Positions 31,801-43,005 of a stretch of DNA of 64,000 nucleotides are shown here, in pieces. The notes under the pieces were generated by a model. That model saw only the letters and a list, made by a program, of their open reading frames with translations, was not told where the DNA came from and did not search any database. Numbering within the stretch: the stretch's first letter is position 1; every line of letters starts with the position of its first letter. Made by a program: the position numbers and the translations under genes. This DNA comes from Lactarius indigo (lineage: Eukaryota; Basidiomycota; Agaricomycetes; Russulales; Russulaceae), in NCBI GenBank assembly GCA_025766275.1, contig JAFKAC010000022.1, positions 776,452 through 840,451 on the forward strand. Reading direction: 5' to 3'.

Positions 31801-32569
31801 TGCATCGAAGGATGGGCTTGTCGACGTCGTGCGGTGGCTACTCGACCATGGCGCCGATGCAAATGCGCAGCAACGCGACCCCAGGACCCCAATTCATTTG
31901 GCTGCAAAGAATGGACAGCTAGAGGTTGCTCGGATGTTACTATGCTACGGCGTGCACATCGAGGCAGCAACCAACATTGGCCATACTCCACTGCATCTGG
32001 CATCGGACGATGGTCACGCGGAGATCGTGAGAGTATTGCTCCAATATGGAGCAGAAATTGGCGCACAAGATAAGGACTACTCGACGCCATTACATCTGGC
32101 ATCATCTAATGGGAAGCTCGAGGTTGCACGTCTATTGCTTGACCACGGCGCAAATGCAGATGCCGAGGACAAGGACGGATGGACCCCGTTACACCTGGCG
32201 TCATTTAGAGGCGCAACAGAGACCGTGCGCTTGCTTCTCGTTCATAGTGCGAGCGTGGATGCCAAGAAGAAGGACGGAAGGACCGCGTTGCACGAGGCAT
32301 CATCCGAAGGCGAAACAGAGACCGCGCGCTTGTTACTCGACCATGGCGCGAACGCAAATGCTGAGGACAACGACGGATGGACTCCGTTGCACCTGGCGTC
32401 ATCCAGAGGCGAAATGGGGACCATGCGCTTGCTGCTCGACCATGGCGCGAGTGCAGATGCCAAGAACAAAGAAGGAAGGACCCCATTCCAAACAGCATCA
32501 ATAACAAGAAATGACGAGATCACGCAGATGTTGACGGAGTATTTTGCGCAGGTAGAGAGAGCGCTTTAG
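28828..32569 (+). pseudogene. NLR-like STAND receptor copy 3: Goodbye-NACHT-10 ankyrin repeats, one frameshift
   Basis: Exons by homology: 28828-29115, 29172-29222, 29280-29475, 29524-29697, 29755-29835, 29893-30062, 30121-30145, 30198-30803, 30853-32569. Exon lengths equal those of copy 2 except in the linker (two heptads only) and exon 6, which is 170 instead of 177 nt: two codons fewer plus a 1-nt deletion at about 29955 (AATCAAATATCGC versus AATCAAAACATCGC). This shifts frame between the Goodbye and NACHT parts. Everything from the Walker A exon to the stop is open: Walker B IYIILDALDEC, VTSRPENDIR, ADGMFRWVFC and 10 ankyrin repeats. An intact gene would give 1102 aa. It is either a young pseudogene, two separate products or a sequencing error. 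Confidence 0.8.
30121..30145 (+). other. 25-nt microexon encoding the NACHT Walker A motif (copy 3)
   Basis: Introns 30063-30120 (GT...TAG) and 30146-30197 (GT...TAG) flank it. It encodes the same P-G-S-G-K-S-I-L core as in copies 1 and 2, so the motif is intact although the preceding exon is frameshifted. Confidence 0.85.
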
Positions 32570-33029
32570 GTTACTCCATAATTTATTTGTTTATTTCGAA
32601 CCCCTTCCGTACATCTGAGAATACAAAGCCTATAGTATACAGTACTCTACGGTCGATTGCGAAAAACGAAATGCCTTTGCTCTCGCATTACTATAATGAC
32701 TTCCGTCTGCATCAGCGCGTGTATATCCGTGTTTCTTGTTCACGTTTCCACTTGCCAGTGGGTCGAGAGTCACGCGCTACTACAACGCAATGTTAATTGA
32801 TACTTGTGTTTCAAGGTCGTTGACGTGATCGGCGGCTTTCTTTCAAGGGTTAGTTGCTTCGAAAACGCTGCCGTTGGTGGATGAAAATGTGAAGTGCCAC
32901 TCAGGTGGGAAAATGTATTTTTCGCGAGCTTAGTGAATTCGTCTACATGTAAGGGCACTCGGGTACTTTCCCCGCACTCTATGAAGACCGTGAGATGAGG
33001 GTAGTACGCGGGTATTTCCTCTTCATCCT
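32570..33029. other. Convergent intergenic region; start of the ABC tandem repeat unit
   Basis: Lies between the stop of NLR copy 3 (plus) and the stop of ABC copy A (minus). From about 32780 the sequence (GTTAATTGATACTTG...GGTTAGTTGCTTCG) is paralogous to the 3' flanks of ABC copies B (about 42720) and, more weakly, C and D. No gene seen. Confidence 0.5.
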
Positions 33030-36000
33030 TCATGGTATAGTTGCCGCCGCCGTGGTAGTCCCTCCATAGGCTCCATGTTGTGCCTTGCCTGCCGAGGAAG
33101 CAATTGAGTAAAGTAGTTCTCTGTCCCCGCTCTCGTCGACCAAAGAACGGAATCTACCGTTCTCCAATTTCAGGAGTTCGCTGGGCTTGTCGAATTCGAC
33201 CTTTTATTGTATTTTAGTATTTTGGAATTCGAACTTAGGAGATAGGGGGAGAAGCTCACAATTCGACCTGCATCCAGGACCATCTATTTACTTTTCTTTA
33301 GTCTGTGATCCTGACGTGGGGAGAGGAAGGGTGACCTACAACTTTATCGGCGTCGATGATTGTTTGCAGACGATGCGCGATTGTGATTAGTGTTACGTCC
33401 CCTTTAAGCTCGGTCCGGAGAGACGTCTGTATGACCGTATCCGTCTTGTAATCTGCGCCACGGACCACGTCAGCGTCGCGTCGCCTCCCAAAGGTCAAAC
33501 GGGAAGACGTTACCAATAGCAGACGTTGCTGGAAGCAAAAAAGAACTGGATCAGCCAACAAAAAAGGGTAAGGGAGGACGCGCACCTTCGTCAAGAATGA
33601 GTAGCTTGCTACCGCGTACTATCGCACGCGCAAGCGCCAAGATCTGCCGCTGCCCGACGGAGAGATTGCCGCCACCGCTAGCAATATGGCTATCGAGAGT
33701 GAGACGGTCGTCGTCGTCGTCGCTCTGTAGGGAGAAGAGCCCCGACGCATGCAGCGCGCTGTTCAGGGTTGCATCGTCATATTGCGAGAACGGGTCGAGG
33801 TTCTCTCGCAGCGAGCCGCTCAGCAATTCGGGCTACGTGAAACAAACGAGTTTAGTTAGAGAAAGGAGAGAGGTGGCGGGCGTCCTCACGACTTGAGGTA
33901 TAATGGTGACGCTCGAACGGAGCGCATCCAGGTTGATCGAGCTCGTGAGTCTGCCGTCGTAATACACGCTACCCTCCGTGAATATGCACCGGAGTAGCGA
34001 CAATGTCAGAGAGCTCTGAAGACCTTTTTAGCAGGCCGCTTCGACAAATGATCAAGCTGAGAACTAATACCTTGCCGCTTCCCGTGCGACCGACTGCCCT
34101 ACTGATCAATAACCGCCGCCTAATATATGACTATAAGCGCTCACCAACACCCACGCGTTCACCGGATTTGATGTGGAAAGATATGTCGTGGAGAACCTTC
34201 GGCCCATCCTGATCACAACGTGACGATCAGTAGCATCAAGTGTGCATCGCGAGGACCGACATGTCACGTACAAGAGAATAACGCGCTGAGAGCTTCTCGA
34301 CCCTAAGATCTCCACTCGCGGGCCAATATGCCGGAGGGATGCCCTGCTTGGTCGGCTTGGGCTCCTGTTCAACGTGAATGTACGAGTGCATACGCTCCAA
34401 GCTGTGTGTATCTCCAATCAGCATCTGATCGTATACCAACGCAGAAAATGAAATTTCTCTCTTCACCTGTTACCTAATAAAATCGTCAGATATATGATGG
34501 AAGGTCACCCAAGGTAGAGAATCCTCACTGCTGACTTCAAAGTCATTGAGATTACGCACCCACCAGAGAATCATGCTACTGAATCCAACTTGGAACGCTA
34601 ATCAGTGATCGTTGGACATATTAAATATATGCAACGTACTGGCCATGGTGAGAGAGAATCCAGTATCCGAGGGAAGGGAACGTTCATGCGGTACGTAGAT
34701 CAGGTAGGCCGCGAGGCTTGCAGCGAACAGCCCGCCTAGGAAGTCGATACGCAAGTTGATCCATCTGCAGTAGGGTCAACCCAATTAGTTCTTCGCTGTG
34801 CATCAGGGGCGAGCTGGTGGACTCGGCTTGCCTGTTCATGCTCCAGAAAGACCGGCCGGCCCTGGAGTACCTATCGATCCGCCTGTACGACTCTTCGCGG
34901 AAAGCGAGCTGTGCGCCATATGCCCGGATAGATACTTCGGAGAGGTGCAGTTAGACCAACAGTACATCCGTCACGAGGAGCAGACCTACTGAGCCCTGCG
35001 ACGGAAGCGCCAAAGTGGCCTAGAACGGGCGCTTTTGCATTGCTCATCTCGCGCTTGATCGCGATCTGGGCCTTCATGTAGATACGGCCGAGCCAAGCGC
35101 CAAGGACAGCAATGGCGATTCCGGGAACAGAAAACACCGGCGTGAGGTACACCACAGCGATGAACTTGAGGAGCATATCGGCTGAGATGTCGCTGACCCA
35201 GAAAAACGCGTCGGCGAGGGGGCCGTCCACTAGAGAAAAGGAGTTGTGAAGGACGTGCATTCCTCCTGGGAGGAAGGCGCAAACACGTACGAGAGCGGAT
35301 ATCCTGCGTGACGCGAGTGATGATCCGGGATGTTGGGGTCGTGTCCAGCCATCTGCAAAGCAGAAGAGCTTATCAGTAGAAGCCCGTGTCGGAATATTTG
35401 GAGATGCACCTTAGGGTTGTGCCCAGGACAGAGTCGATCAGGGTCCGGTGGATGGCCCTTGAGGCCCTTAAAGCACCAAACGTGTAGACAGCGAACCCCG
35501 CCGTGTAACTAGTTATCGCCGCGAGTAAGATAAGCCCATAGACTGTGAGGTAGCTAGAAACGAAGAGTCAATAGTCGTTAGCAGTGATGTGGTCAAACCG
35601 CAGGCATTGTGGAAGCTGGACCCTTACAAAGTAATATTAACCTGCTCCTGTGGGTAAGTGGTATATTGCTCGGCCCAGTAGCCCATGAACCAGGTCTGCA
35701 CGGTCATGAAGGCGGAGAAAAGTAACATGCCGGCGGGATATGCTATCCAAAAAAGGACTGGGTACGCTCCTCCCAAACCGCTAATAAAAAGCTTGACTTT
35801 TGTTGAGAGGTACAAGGTGAGCTTCACCGTCCGAAATGGAGAAACGTTGGACCGCGCGCTCACTTGCGTCCCAGCTGACGTCTCCCTCGGCGATCTCCTC
35901 GGCCAAGATCAGTTTCCCATCCGCTGACTCCACCGTCTCGTCGGGCTTCACCGAGTCGATCTTCTCCTCGTTGTCCTTAATGGCCCGCGTGCCCTTGGAG

Positions 36001-39000
36001 AGCTCCTTCGCCAGTGTCTTGTCCTTCTTGAGCGCATCTGAAACCGAGCCACGACTAGCGATCCGACCATCCTTGCCGAGTGAAACGACATAGTCTGCGA
36101 TGGGGCTAGCCATCGCGACGTTGTGCGTCTGCGATGTGTCGGGAATGTCCACAGGTATACATGGGTGGGAAGGGGTGACTCACGACGAGTATGACGGTCC
36201 TTCCGCGAATCAAATCACCTTTGAAGCACTTCTCGACGATCCACCGTGCAGTGTGAACATCCAGAGCGGCTAGAACCTTTGCAAGAATGGTGTCGATAAC
36301 CAGGGGTACAAGGATACCGCAGGAAAACTTACGTCATCGAGGATGAGGATCTGAGATGAAGAGTAGACAGCGCGAGCGAGAGTGACTCGAGCCTTCTGAC
36401 CACCGCTACAGGACGAAGGAGTTGAGTCAGCAAGGGTCGTGTGGTGTAAAAGTCCGCTCTTTATGATACCTCAAGGTCAAACCCTTCTCTCCAACTTCGG
36501 TCTTGTCCCCTGCATCGAACAAACTGAGATCGCGCTGTAAACCACACTGATAAATGACTGCAAAACAATCGAGGCGTTAGTAACTCAGATGTGACGGCTG
36601 TCAGATAATTACCTTTGTTGTATCTCTCTTCGTCGTATGGGGCCCCAAACAAGATGTTATCCTGCTCTTCACTTAGAACCAAAATGTGCAAGCGTGAACG
36701 CGTTAGTCGTCCTCACCTTTATAGTCTCGTTTTGTATCCACGATTCCTGTGCAGCGTAACTGACCCCGCCTTCCCTTGGCAGATGATACCACGAGTCGGG
36801 GCTCATCGGCACGAAATGCATCTCACCGAGTAGGGCCATCAGCAACGACGTCTTGCCGGAACCGGTCGGCCCGATAATCAGGTTAAAGCAACCACGCTTA
36901 AACAGAAGTTCGCCTTGCACGCGGAGGGTGAATCGGCGGCGGGATGGCGTGAGCATGCCATCGGCGTGGTCATTCGACCAGGTAAAGCTGGCATTCTGGA
37001 AACCAATCACTTCCTGGTCGAACTGTGACGCATCTGTCAGCATCACGCGCTCAGAGCCCTTCTCAGCATCTGCGAACTCGTCTAGCAACTCGGTCTGCCA
37101 AAGGAACTCTATATGTTAAGTAGTAAAACAGAGAGATATCCGCTCACGTCGTGCAAGAAATCGTTCACGCGATCGAGGGAGACCCTCGCCCGTATAAACA
37201 TGGGAATCATCCAGAATATTGATTGAAGCTGGCCTCGGATAAGATCGAATACTGGAAAATATGAGTCCCGTCGCCATCCACCCCATTAGGGAAGGTTGGA
37301 CTGACCTGCCATGGACGAAAACACGGCCGATGCTGCGGACAAATTCAGAATAGGCGCCCTCTCGTAGGAGGAACGCGAAATTACGGGTAAGTGCGCGCTT
37401 CATAATCGCAGTCTACGGATCTGGTCAGTTGAGACATCAGCCCGAGTGAGTCAAGCGCACGCACGTAAGTGACGTATGTAACGACCATCTTCCCAAAGGG
37501 TCGGTCAGAACAGATCAGCAGGCGTTCATAGGACGACGCGACGCACTGTGATCACCGGTATGAAAAAGCTAGATGTCCACGTTAGAGGGACTAGGAGAAA
37601 AGTTGGGAACACCCACTTGATGTTTCCATTGACCACGAGCATAATCTGGCGCAATTTGATGTATTGCAGCTCCTGCTCCCTCTTCTCAGCTAGCCGCGCC
37701 GCGATCTTAGGTTCCCAACCAAACAGCTTAATCATCCGCAAAATTCCCATAGCTGCAGTCGAAACCTATCAGCGCCCGCACAACAGACTCGTGTCTGCGA
37801 CCTCACTTTCGGAAGCAGCTTGTACGCGTGCATCCGTCTAACAGCGAAGTAAATCCCGACGTCAAGATATCGACGAGGCGAATACTCACACGCTTCGCAG
37901 TCTCTCTTTGTATTTTTTGTATTTTTCCCGCAACTGTCCCTGGGATTGGGAAAAGGGCGATCATCACGACCATCCCGGCGAATGCACTCCAGCCAAGAAT
38001 GTTATACAAGAACCAGACGCAAATTACAATTTGCAGCGGAATATATAAAACTGAGGAATTTTTCGTCAACAAAGATGAGCCCGCAAGAAGTGGGGTGGGT
38101 GAGGAGAGAAGAAGACAAACCGAGGAGCAAGAAATCCCGTCCGTCGACAATGTTCTCCAGATCAGCCGACACCAGATTGTTCATCTTTCCCACCAGATTG
38201 CTCGATTCCCCCGGCTCGTCGCTATCACTCTTGCCACTATCAGACCCGGGAGCTACCTCCTTTCGCTTGCCCTTCATGCTCGATGCCGCGGTCGTCGATT
38301 GCTCCTCGCTGCTCCCGCCCGCTTCCTCGGACACGATATTGATCTCCACTACTGACCCACTATCTGGTGTCGAAGCTTCGCTGCGAGTATCGGGAGTGCC
38401 ATCGGGCGTGGCCGACGGGGAAGACGATGTCTCGGCTTTCACCCGGATGCGCAGCGCGTGCTCAAACACGAGTTGCGTGACGATGGCACTGACCCGCACG
38501 AGAGTACCTGTCTGAAAACATGGTCGACGCATGAGAAACTTGGCACGGTGAACATCCTCTATCACTGACCGCGATGAAATTGTACCTTTGAAACGCTATG
38601 GTTCCGAGAGCAGGACCTAGAAAAATATATGCTACCCAAACCCATGGACGAACGACAGCACCTTCCCCCCGGGTTTCGAGGTAGCTGGTAGGGAGACGCT
38701 AAGTATATCCGTAAGGTCGTCAAGATAAAATGGGTACCGCAACAGCTGATTCATTCCAAATGGTGCCATTAGCGTCGAAAACACTTTGATGATGACAAAT
38801 ATTGCTAGTTGGATGTATTCACGGCCTAGATGGAATGTAAGCGACGCGTCACTCAACAGCACATAAACAACAGACGGAAGACTACCATGAATCCCCAGAA
38901 AATGTGCCTCTTGGGTCCGCCAGAAAATGTATCCAAGTGCTAACAGTCCACGTTAGCAAAACACCTATGCTAGCAGCCGAGATGAACCTGCTTTGAAACT

Positions 39001-40135
39001 CCTTTCCACGAGATTCCTGGTGTAGTCATAGTCTGCGAGTGGTGGTAGCATGTCATGGGATAGATGTGGAACACGATATGCCAAGAAAACGATAGGATCG
39101 AGGAAAGTATATAACATCATAGATAGAAGCGAGGCGGTCTGTTCCGGGTTGATCACCTGCTGGGGGTCCTGCAACCGGAGTCAGAGATTAAAAAGTGTGA
39201 TGTAGTAAGAGGTGATCTCACCTTGGAATCAATAGGGATATACTGGCGTGGGACGAGGAGAGGGATCACGATAGCCGCGAAAGCTAGAAGGCCAATTCTG
39301 ACCCATAGCAAAGGGCCTTCGGATGCGTCGACAGGTGACAAGGTGAAAGTAAGCAATGGCCATATGTTGCGATAAGCGTAGACGGAGAAAGTGCCAAGTA
39401 AGAGTGAGGAGAGATGGAACGAGGTAACTGACGCGCGAACTCTCCGGGCGGTCACAGTCATTAATCCCAAAAAAGCCGCATACAGCTGTATCAAGTTATT
39501 GCTCGAGTGAGAAAGAAAACTTTGGTGGCTGAGATGACGCACATAGGTAAGACAAAGCGTGAGATCGAGCCAATTGCGTTTGGTGAGCGAGCCACCGCCA
39601 TGACGGCGTTTGCCCTCGCGCCTCCTACCCCAGTGATCGAGTGCGCTTACTGCAGACGACGGGGAGACGTGCTGCTGACCATCTTCTCCCACGAAGCCGA
39701 ATATCGCGAGGCCGAGGAGTGTGAGAACGACGACAAGGCGCAAAACCTGGAAAAGGAAGATGATCGATCCCCCTGATTTCTCCACATGGTCCTTGACAAC
39801 CGACACGGAACTTGACCGAGTAGCGCTCGCGGTGACGCCGGACTCGCCGCGGGTTGCAATCACTGGCGCGTCTTCGCCGCGAAGCCTTCGAGCTGGACCA
39901 GACGAGAATATGGCCTGGACGAGGAGGACGACGATGGAAAGAAGCGCGAAGTAGGAGGGGATGAGGAGCGGGTGGGTCCAAAGGCTGAGGACCCCAGTAC
40001 AAACCACGTAACACACATATTATGAAATGAAGACTAAGAATGGGATGCAACTGCGCTACATGATGCCAGGAGCACTCACGACGGAACCTCTTGGGCAACA
40101 GCCTCATCGATGTGGGCGAGAACGACCTGGCCCAT
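33030..40135 (-). CDS. ABCC (MRP-type) full-length ABC transporter, copy A
   Basis: Multi-exon gene; ATG (MGQVVLAHIDEAVAQEVPS) at 40135, TGA at 33030. About 1450 aa estimated. Order: TMD0 with five membrane segments (about 39980-39230), L0 and TMD1 with PDPQQV-type segments, a long Ser/Asp-rich loop before GKMNNLVSADLENI, NBD1 (IIGPTGSGKTSLL; LTLSGGQKARVTLARAV; ILILDD with Asp where many have Glu), linker, TMD2 (FWIAY...TWFMGYWAEQY; WLDTTPTSRIITRVTQDIRS), NBD2 (VGRTGSGKSS; NLSVGQRQILALARAI; LLILDEATSAID; THN/AHR histidines) and a Thr/Ala tail. Family knowledge: ABCC proteins export glutathione or other conjugates and xenobiotics across vacuolar or plasma membrane; a degenerate NBD1 is typical. 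Substrate unknown. No lesion found in the segments traced, but not every splice junction was checked. Confidence 0.85.
33514..33528 (-). other. 15-nt microexon after Walker B of NBD2 (ABC copy A)
   Basis: CAACGTCTGCTATTG lies between an intron ending TTCCAG and one starting GTAACG. It completes GA-A-T-S-A-I-D of LLILDEATSAID (the D-loop). Homologous 15-nt exons are at 43445-43459, 52249-52263 and 61084-61098. Confidence 0.8.
34071..34093 (-). other. 23-nt microexon encoding NBD2 Walker A (ABC copy A)
   Basis: TCGGTCGCACGGGAAGCGGC plus AAG, preceded by GGGCAG and followed by GTATTA. It encodes V-G-R-T-G-S-G-K together with the last G of the upstream exon. Homologous exons are at 44008-44030, 52816-52838 and 61645-61667. 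Confidence 0.8.
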
Positions 40136-42109
40136 CGTACAATGAGAAGAGCCGAGTTAGTTTCTATGAAATAGCGTGCGAGAGTGTTGTCAATGGCTCT
40201 TAGTAGGGGGTTTTAAAAGAGTTGTGGTCAAGAGTGGGCCCGCACAACTGAAGAGCTACGAGACTTGCAAGCACGTGCAGCTGTCTTCTCTTATCTTCTC
40301 TTTGGATTTGGAAATGGTACATCACCACGCGCCTCACGTCCTTGGCGAGTGCAGATACGATCATGATGCATGACGCATGGAGGAAGAGCGAAGTTAACGT
40401 TAACCTGGCTACGTATTTACGCATCCTTCCCACGGCACGGTCCGTTCTCCCGTCGACGGTCATTGCTTCTTCCTAGAACACGGGCACAATGTGCATAAGT
40501 AGATGGACACTTTTTTTTGAACTATTTATATTCCCGGGAGAGTCGCGTAGTGAAAGTAAGACAAGTAAACTAGAGCCCACGTACGTGCGAGAAAATATAT
40601 AGCCGAAACTAGGGGGCAACCTCCCGCCCAAGACCCCCAGAGGAAAGCCCAGTTGATAAGCGAATGCAAACGTAACAGAGCCACTCCGTGAGAAAAGAAG
40701 AGTGGAGCATAGATGGACACTTTGGCAGACAGAATGGATCCGTAACTCCGTATACTGATCTCAAAAACTTGTCCAATGAGAAATTGATGCTATTTCAAAA
40801 GGTCTGGATAAGGTCTGTCCTCGAATTTCACGGGTCATTGATATCCTCAGCTCGCCGCACCAGCCCATTTCGACGTGTTAGTGAACTGTTACGTCAGGAA
40901 GATGTACTGTTGTAGTGCCGCCGTCTTCACTGATGTCCTCCACCGGCTCGGGCCGTATTTCTTCACAGTTACCAGCTTGGTTAACAGTACTAGTGACCGG
41001 TCCTACTAGTGAATGTCCACGATAACCCACGGGGGTGTCGAGATCAGGCACGGGGGTAACAGGTATGTCACACGACTAGCCACAGAAGTGTGAACCTGAG
41101 ACGTATTGGGAACAAGAACATCCGAAGGCATACAAAAACTATGAACACTGCTCTGCCATATTGACGCTGTCCGTCCTCAGGTGGATTGGTGTCCATGTTC
41201 ATGTCAGCATCTACATCAATGGAACTCTACTTTATTGAGCCCAGCCTCAGGCTCAATCTGGTCAATAGTGCACGAGAGTGTCATCTTGCTTGACATCACC
41301 TTGCTTGACAAGATCATATAGCAGGTCCGAAATTTTACCTAAGATCGTAAACAGTCCTAAACAGGAACAAAGAGGATCTGCTTATCGAAAAAAATTGTAA
41401 ATTGTAAACAAGAATCCATCCACGCAATCAGACCATGCGTACCCACGCGTTTCGACATTCTGAACACTGAAAGTACTGAATAGTTTCACTGTTCTCACTC
41501 CTTTCAGCTCTGTTTCGGAAAGTCAAACCCGGGTTCTACCATCACTCACCAGACAATTCAGAGCATCTGAATTGGTTGAACAGGCGGCACAGGAACTTGC
41601 GGGCAACACGATTGCTTGTGGTTCAGGACAACCTACTCGGCGCATATATTTCCCAAATATGCCACACAATGCCCAAAGTGAAGGGTTGGGTAGTGCTCTC
41701 CACGCTCCACCGACACAGAAAATGCGAGTTGAGCGACACACAGCTCGAAGCCTTCCAATTTCCCCTGTTTCATTAGGTCTAATCAAGGTCACTTCAAAGG
41801 ACGATCTGGCAAGTCATCATACTGTATCTTTCTCGTCACTCGCTCTCGATTTCACTCGGGTCAACGCCCAAGCCGGTCAGGCTAGGGACGGTGGCAGTGG
41901 TGTCAAGTCATGGTGGTGAGTACTGCGTTGAGTTCACCCATGGGTCTACTGAACACTGACCAACCTCTCAAAAATCTGTCTACTGCTTTGCAAGTGTGAG
42001 AGATCACTTTCAGCACGAGGCGTCAATCTTGGCGCATTTTCTGTAGTTTGGCCACTGGCAGAGGCCGACTTAACGTGCGGCCTTCCTGGAGGCCTCTAGC
42101 CCCTGCTAC
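40136..42109. other. Spacer between ABC copies A and B, 5' part; no gene supported
   Basis: 40136-40480 resembles the sequence upstream of copies B and C (GAGTGTTG..., CGCATCCTTCCCACGG) and is probably the copy A promoter region. The stretch 41100-42109 is absent from the other spacers; open frames near 41520-41930 have no recognisable domain. Nothing further identified. Confidence 0.45.
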
Positions 42110-42480
42110 TCTATTGTACATTTTTTACTGATCCCTGTATGTGGTTCAAACCGTAGTTCTCGAGGCCTAACGCATAGATAGTTAAGATACGACAGACAAA
42201 CGAGTTTAGGTGAATATGTCCATGTTCCCGCCCCAGTCGAATCTGAGGTTCTATCACCCATGACAGTGAGCAACACCTCGGTCTTGGCGCAATCAACGGA
42301 CAGTGGAAGACTAGTTGGATAGACAGTGTCTCCTCACCGAGTCACAATATACTGTAAAGACGGGACCGGCGCCTTCAAGGCTCAACTGCCTTCGCTCTAA
42401 CCAGGACTCCCGGAGGCGACGGTATCACCTATAGGTCACATCGGTCGAATAAAAATAATTTTTTTTGGGCAATATACGTT
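42110..42480 (-). repeat. Inverted copy of the NLR 3'-flanking sequence
   Basis: Reverse-complemented, this shares blocks in the same order with about 13630-14020 after NLR copy 2: TTTTTATTCGA...GATGTG.CCTATAGGTGATACC, GCCCGTTGATTGTGCCAAGA-like, GATTCGACTGG.GCG, and GTTAGGCCT.GAGAA. It indicates a transposed or rearranged NLR-derived segment, or a repeat carried by both loci. Confidence 0.6.
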
Positions 42481-43005
42481 AGAATACGGCGGATTGCGTC
42501 GTGCACAACCACTTATTTGTGCCGGATACCCAAATGGCTGGATGGTTTTATGACTCCCTCGAACGTCGCGGGCGTTTGGTGGGCTAACTAGGCCCTTTTC
42601 TAAGACCGCTTTTTGAGGTATATGTCGATATAAGTGCACCTTGAGGTGCACGCTGACTAGGGTGCATCACTAGTATGGGTCATTTTCACGCGAGCGAAAT
42701 CACCCCAATATGCGTTGTTATATTAATACTTGAGTTTCAAAGCACGTTGACGCAATCAGCAGCTTGCTTCAGGGTTAGTTGCTTCGCACGCAGTGCCATT
42801 AGTCGACCATTATCGATAAAAAGTGAAGTGGCGCTCAGGGAGGTGGGAAAAAGCAATTTTCGCGAGCCTAGTTAGTTTGTCTACATGTAGGGGCACTCAG
42901 CTACATTCTCTGCACTCCATAGAAACCGCGAGATAGCGGGTGATAGATGGGTGTCTCCTCGTCATCTTTCCTGGTAACCGTCGACGTCGTGGTAGTCCTC
43001 CCATG
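42481..43005. other. 3' flank of ABC copy B (tandem-unit spacer)
   Basis: Paralogous to 51240-51780 and 60180-60620 (shared GGATTGCGTCGTG, GGGC(C/T)AACTAGGC, GACCGCTTTTTGA and CAGGGTTAGTTGCTTCG blocks), so it marks the repeat unit. No coding frame seen. Confidence 0.55.

Noticed and set aside
41523..41919. Overlapping frames of 89-115 codons in the A-B spacer
   Set aside because: No recognisable motif and no counterpart in the other spacers; could be chance.
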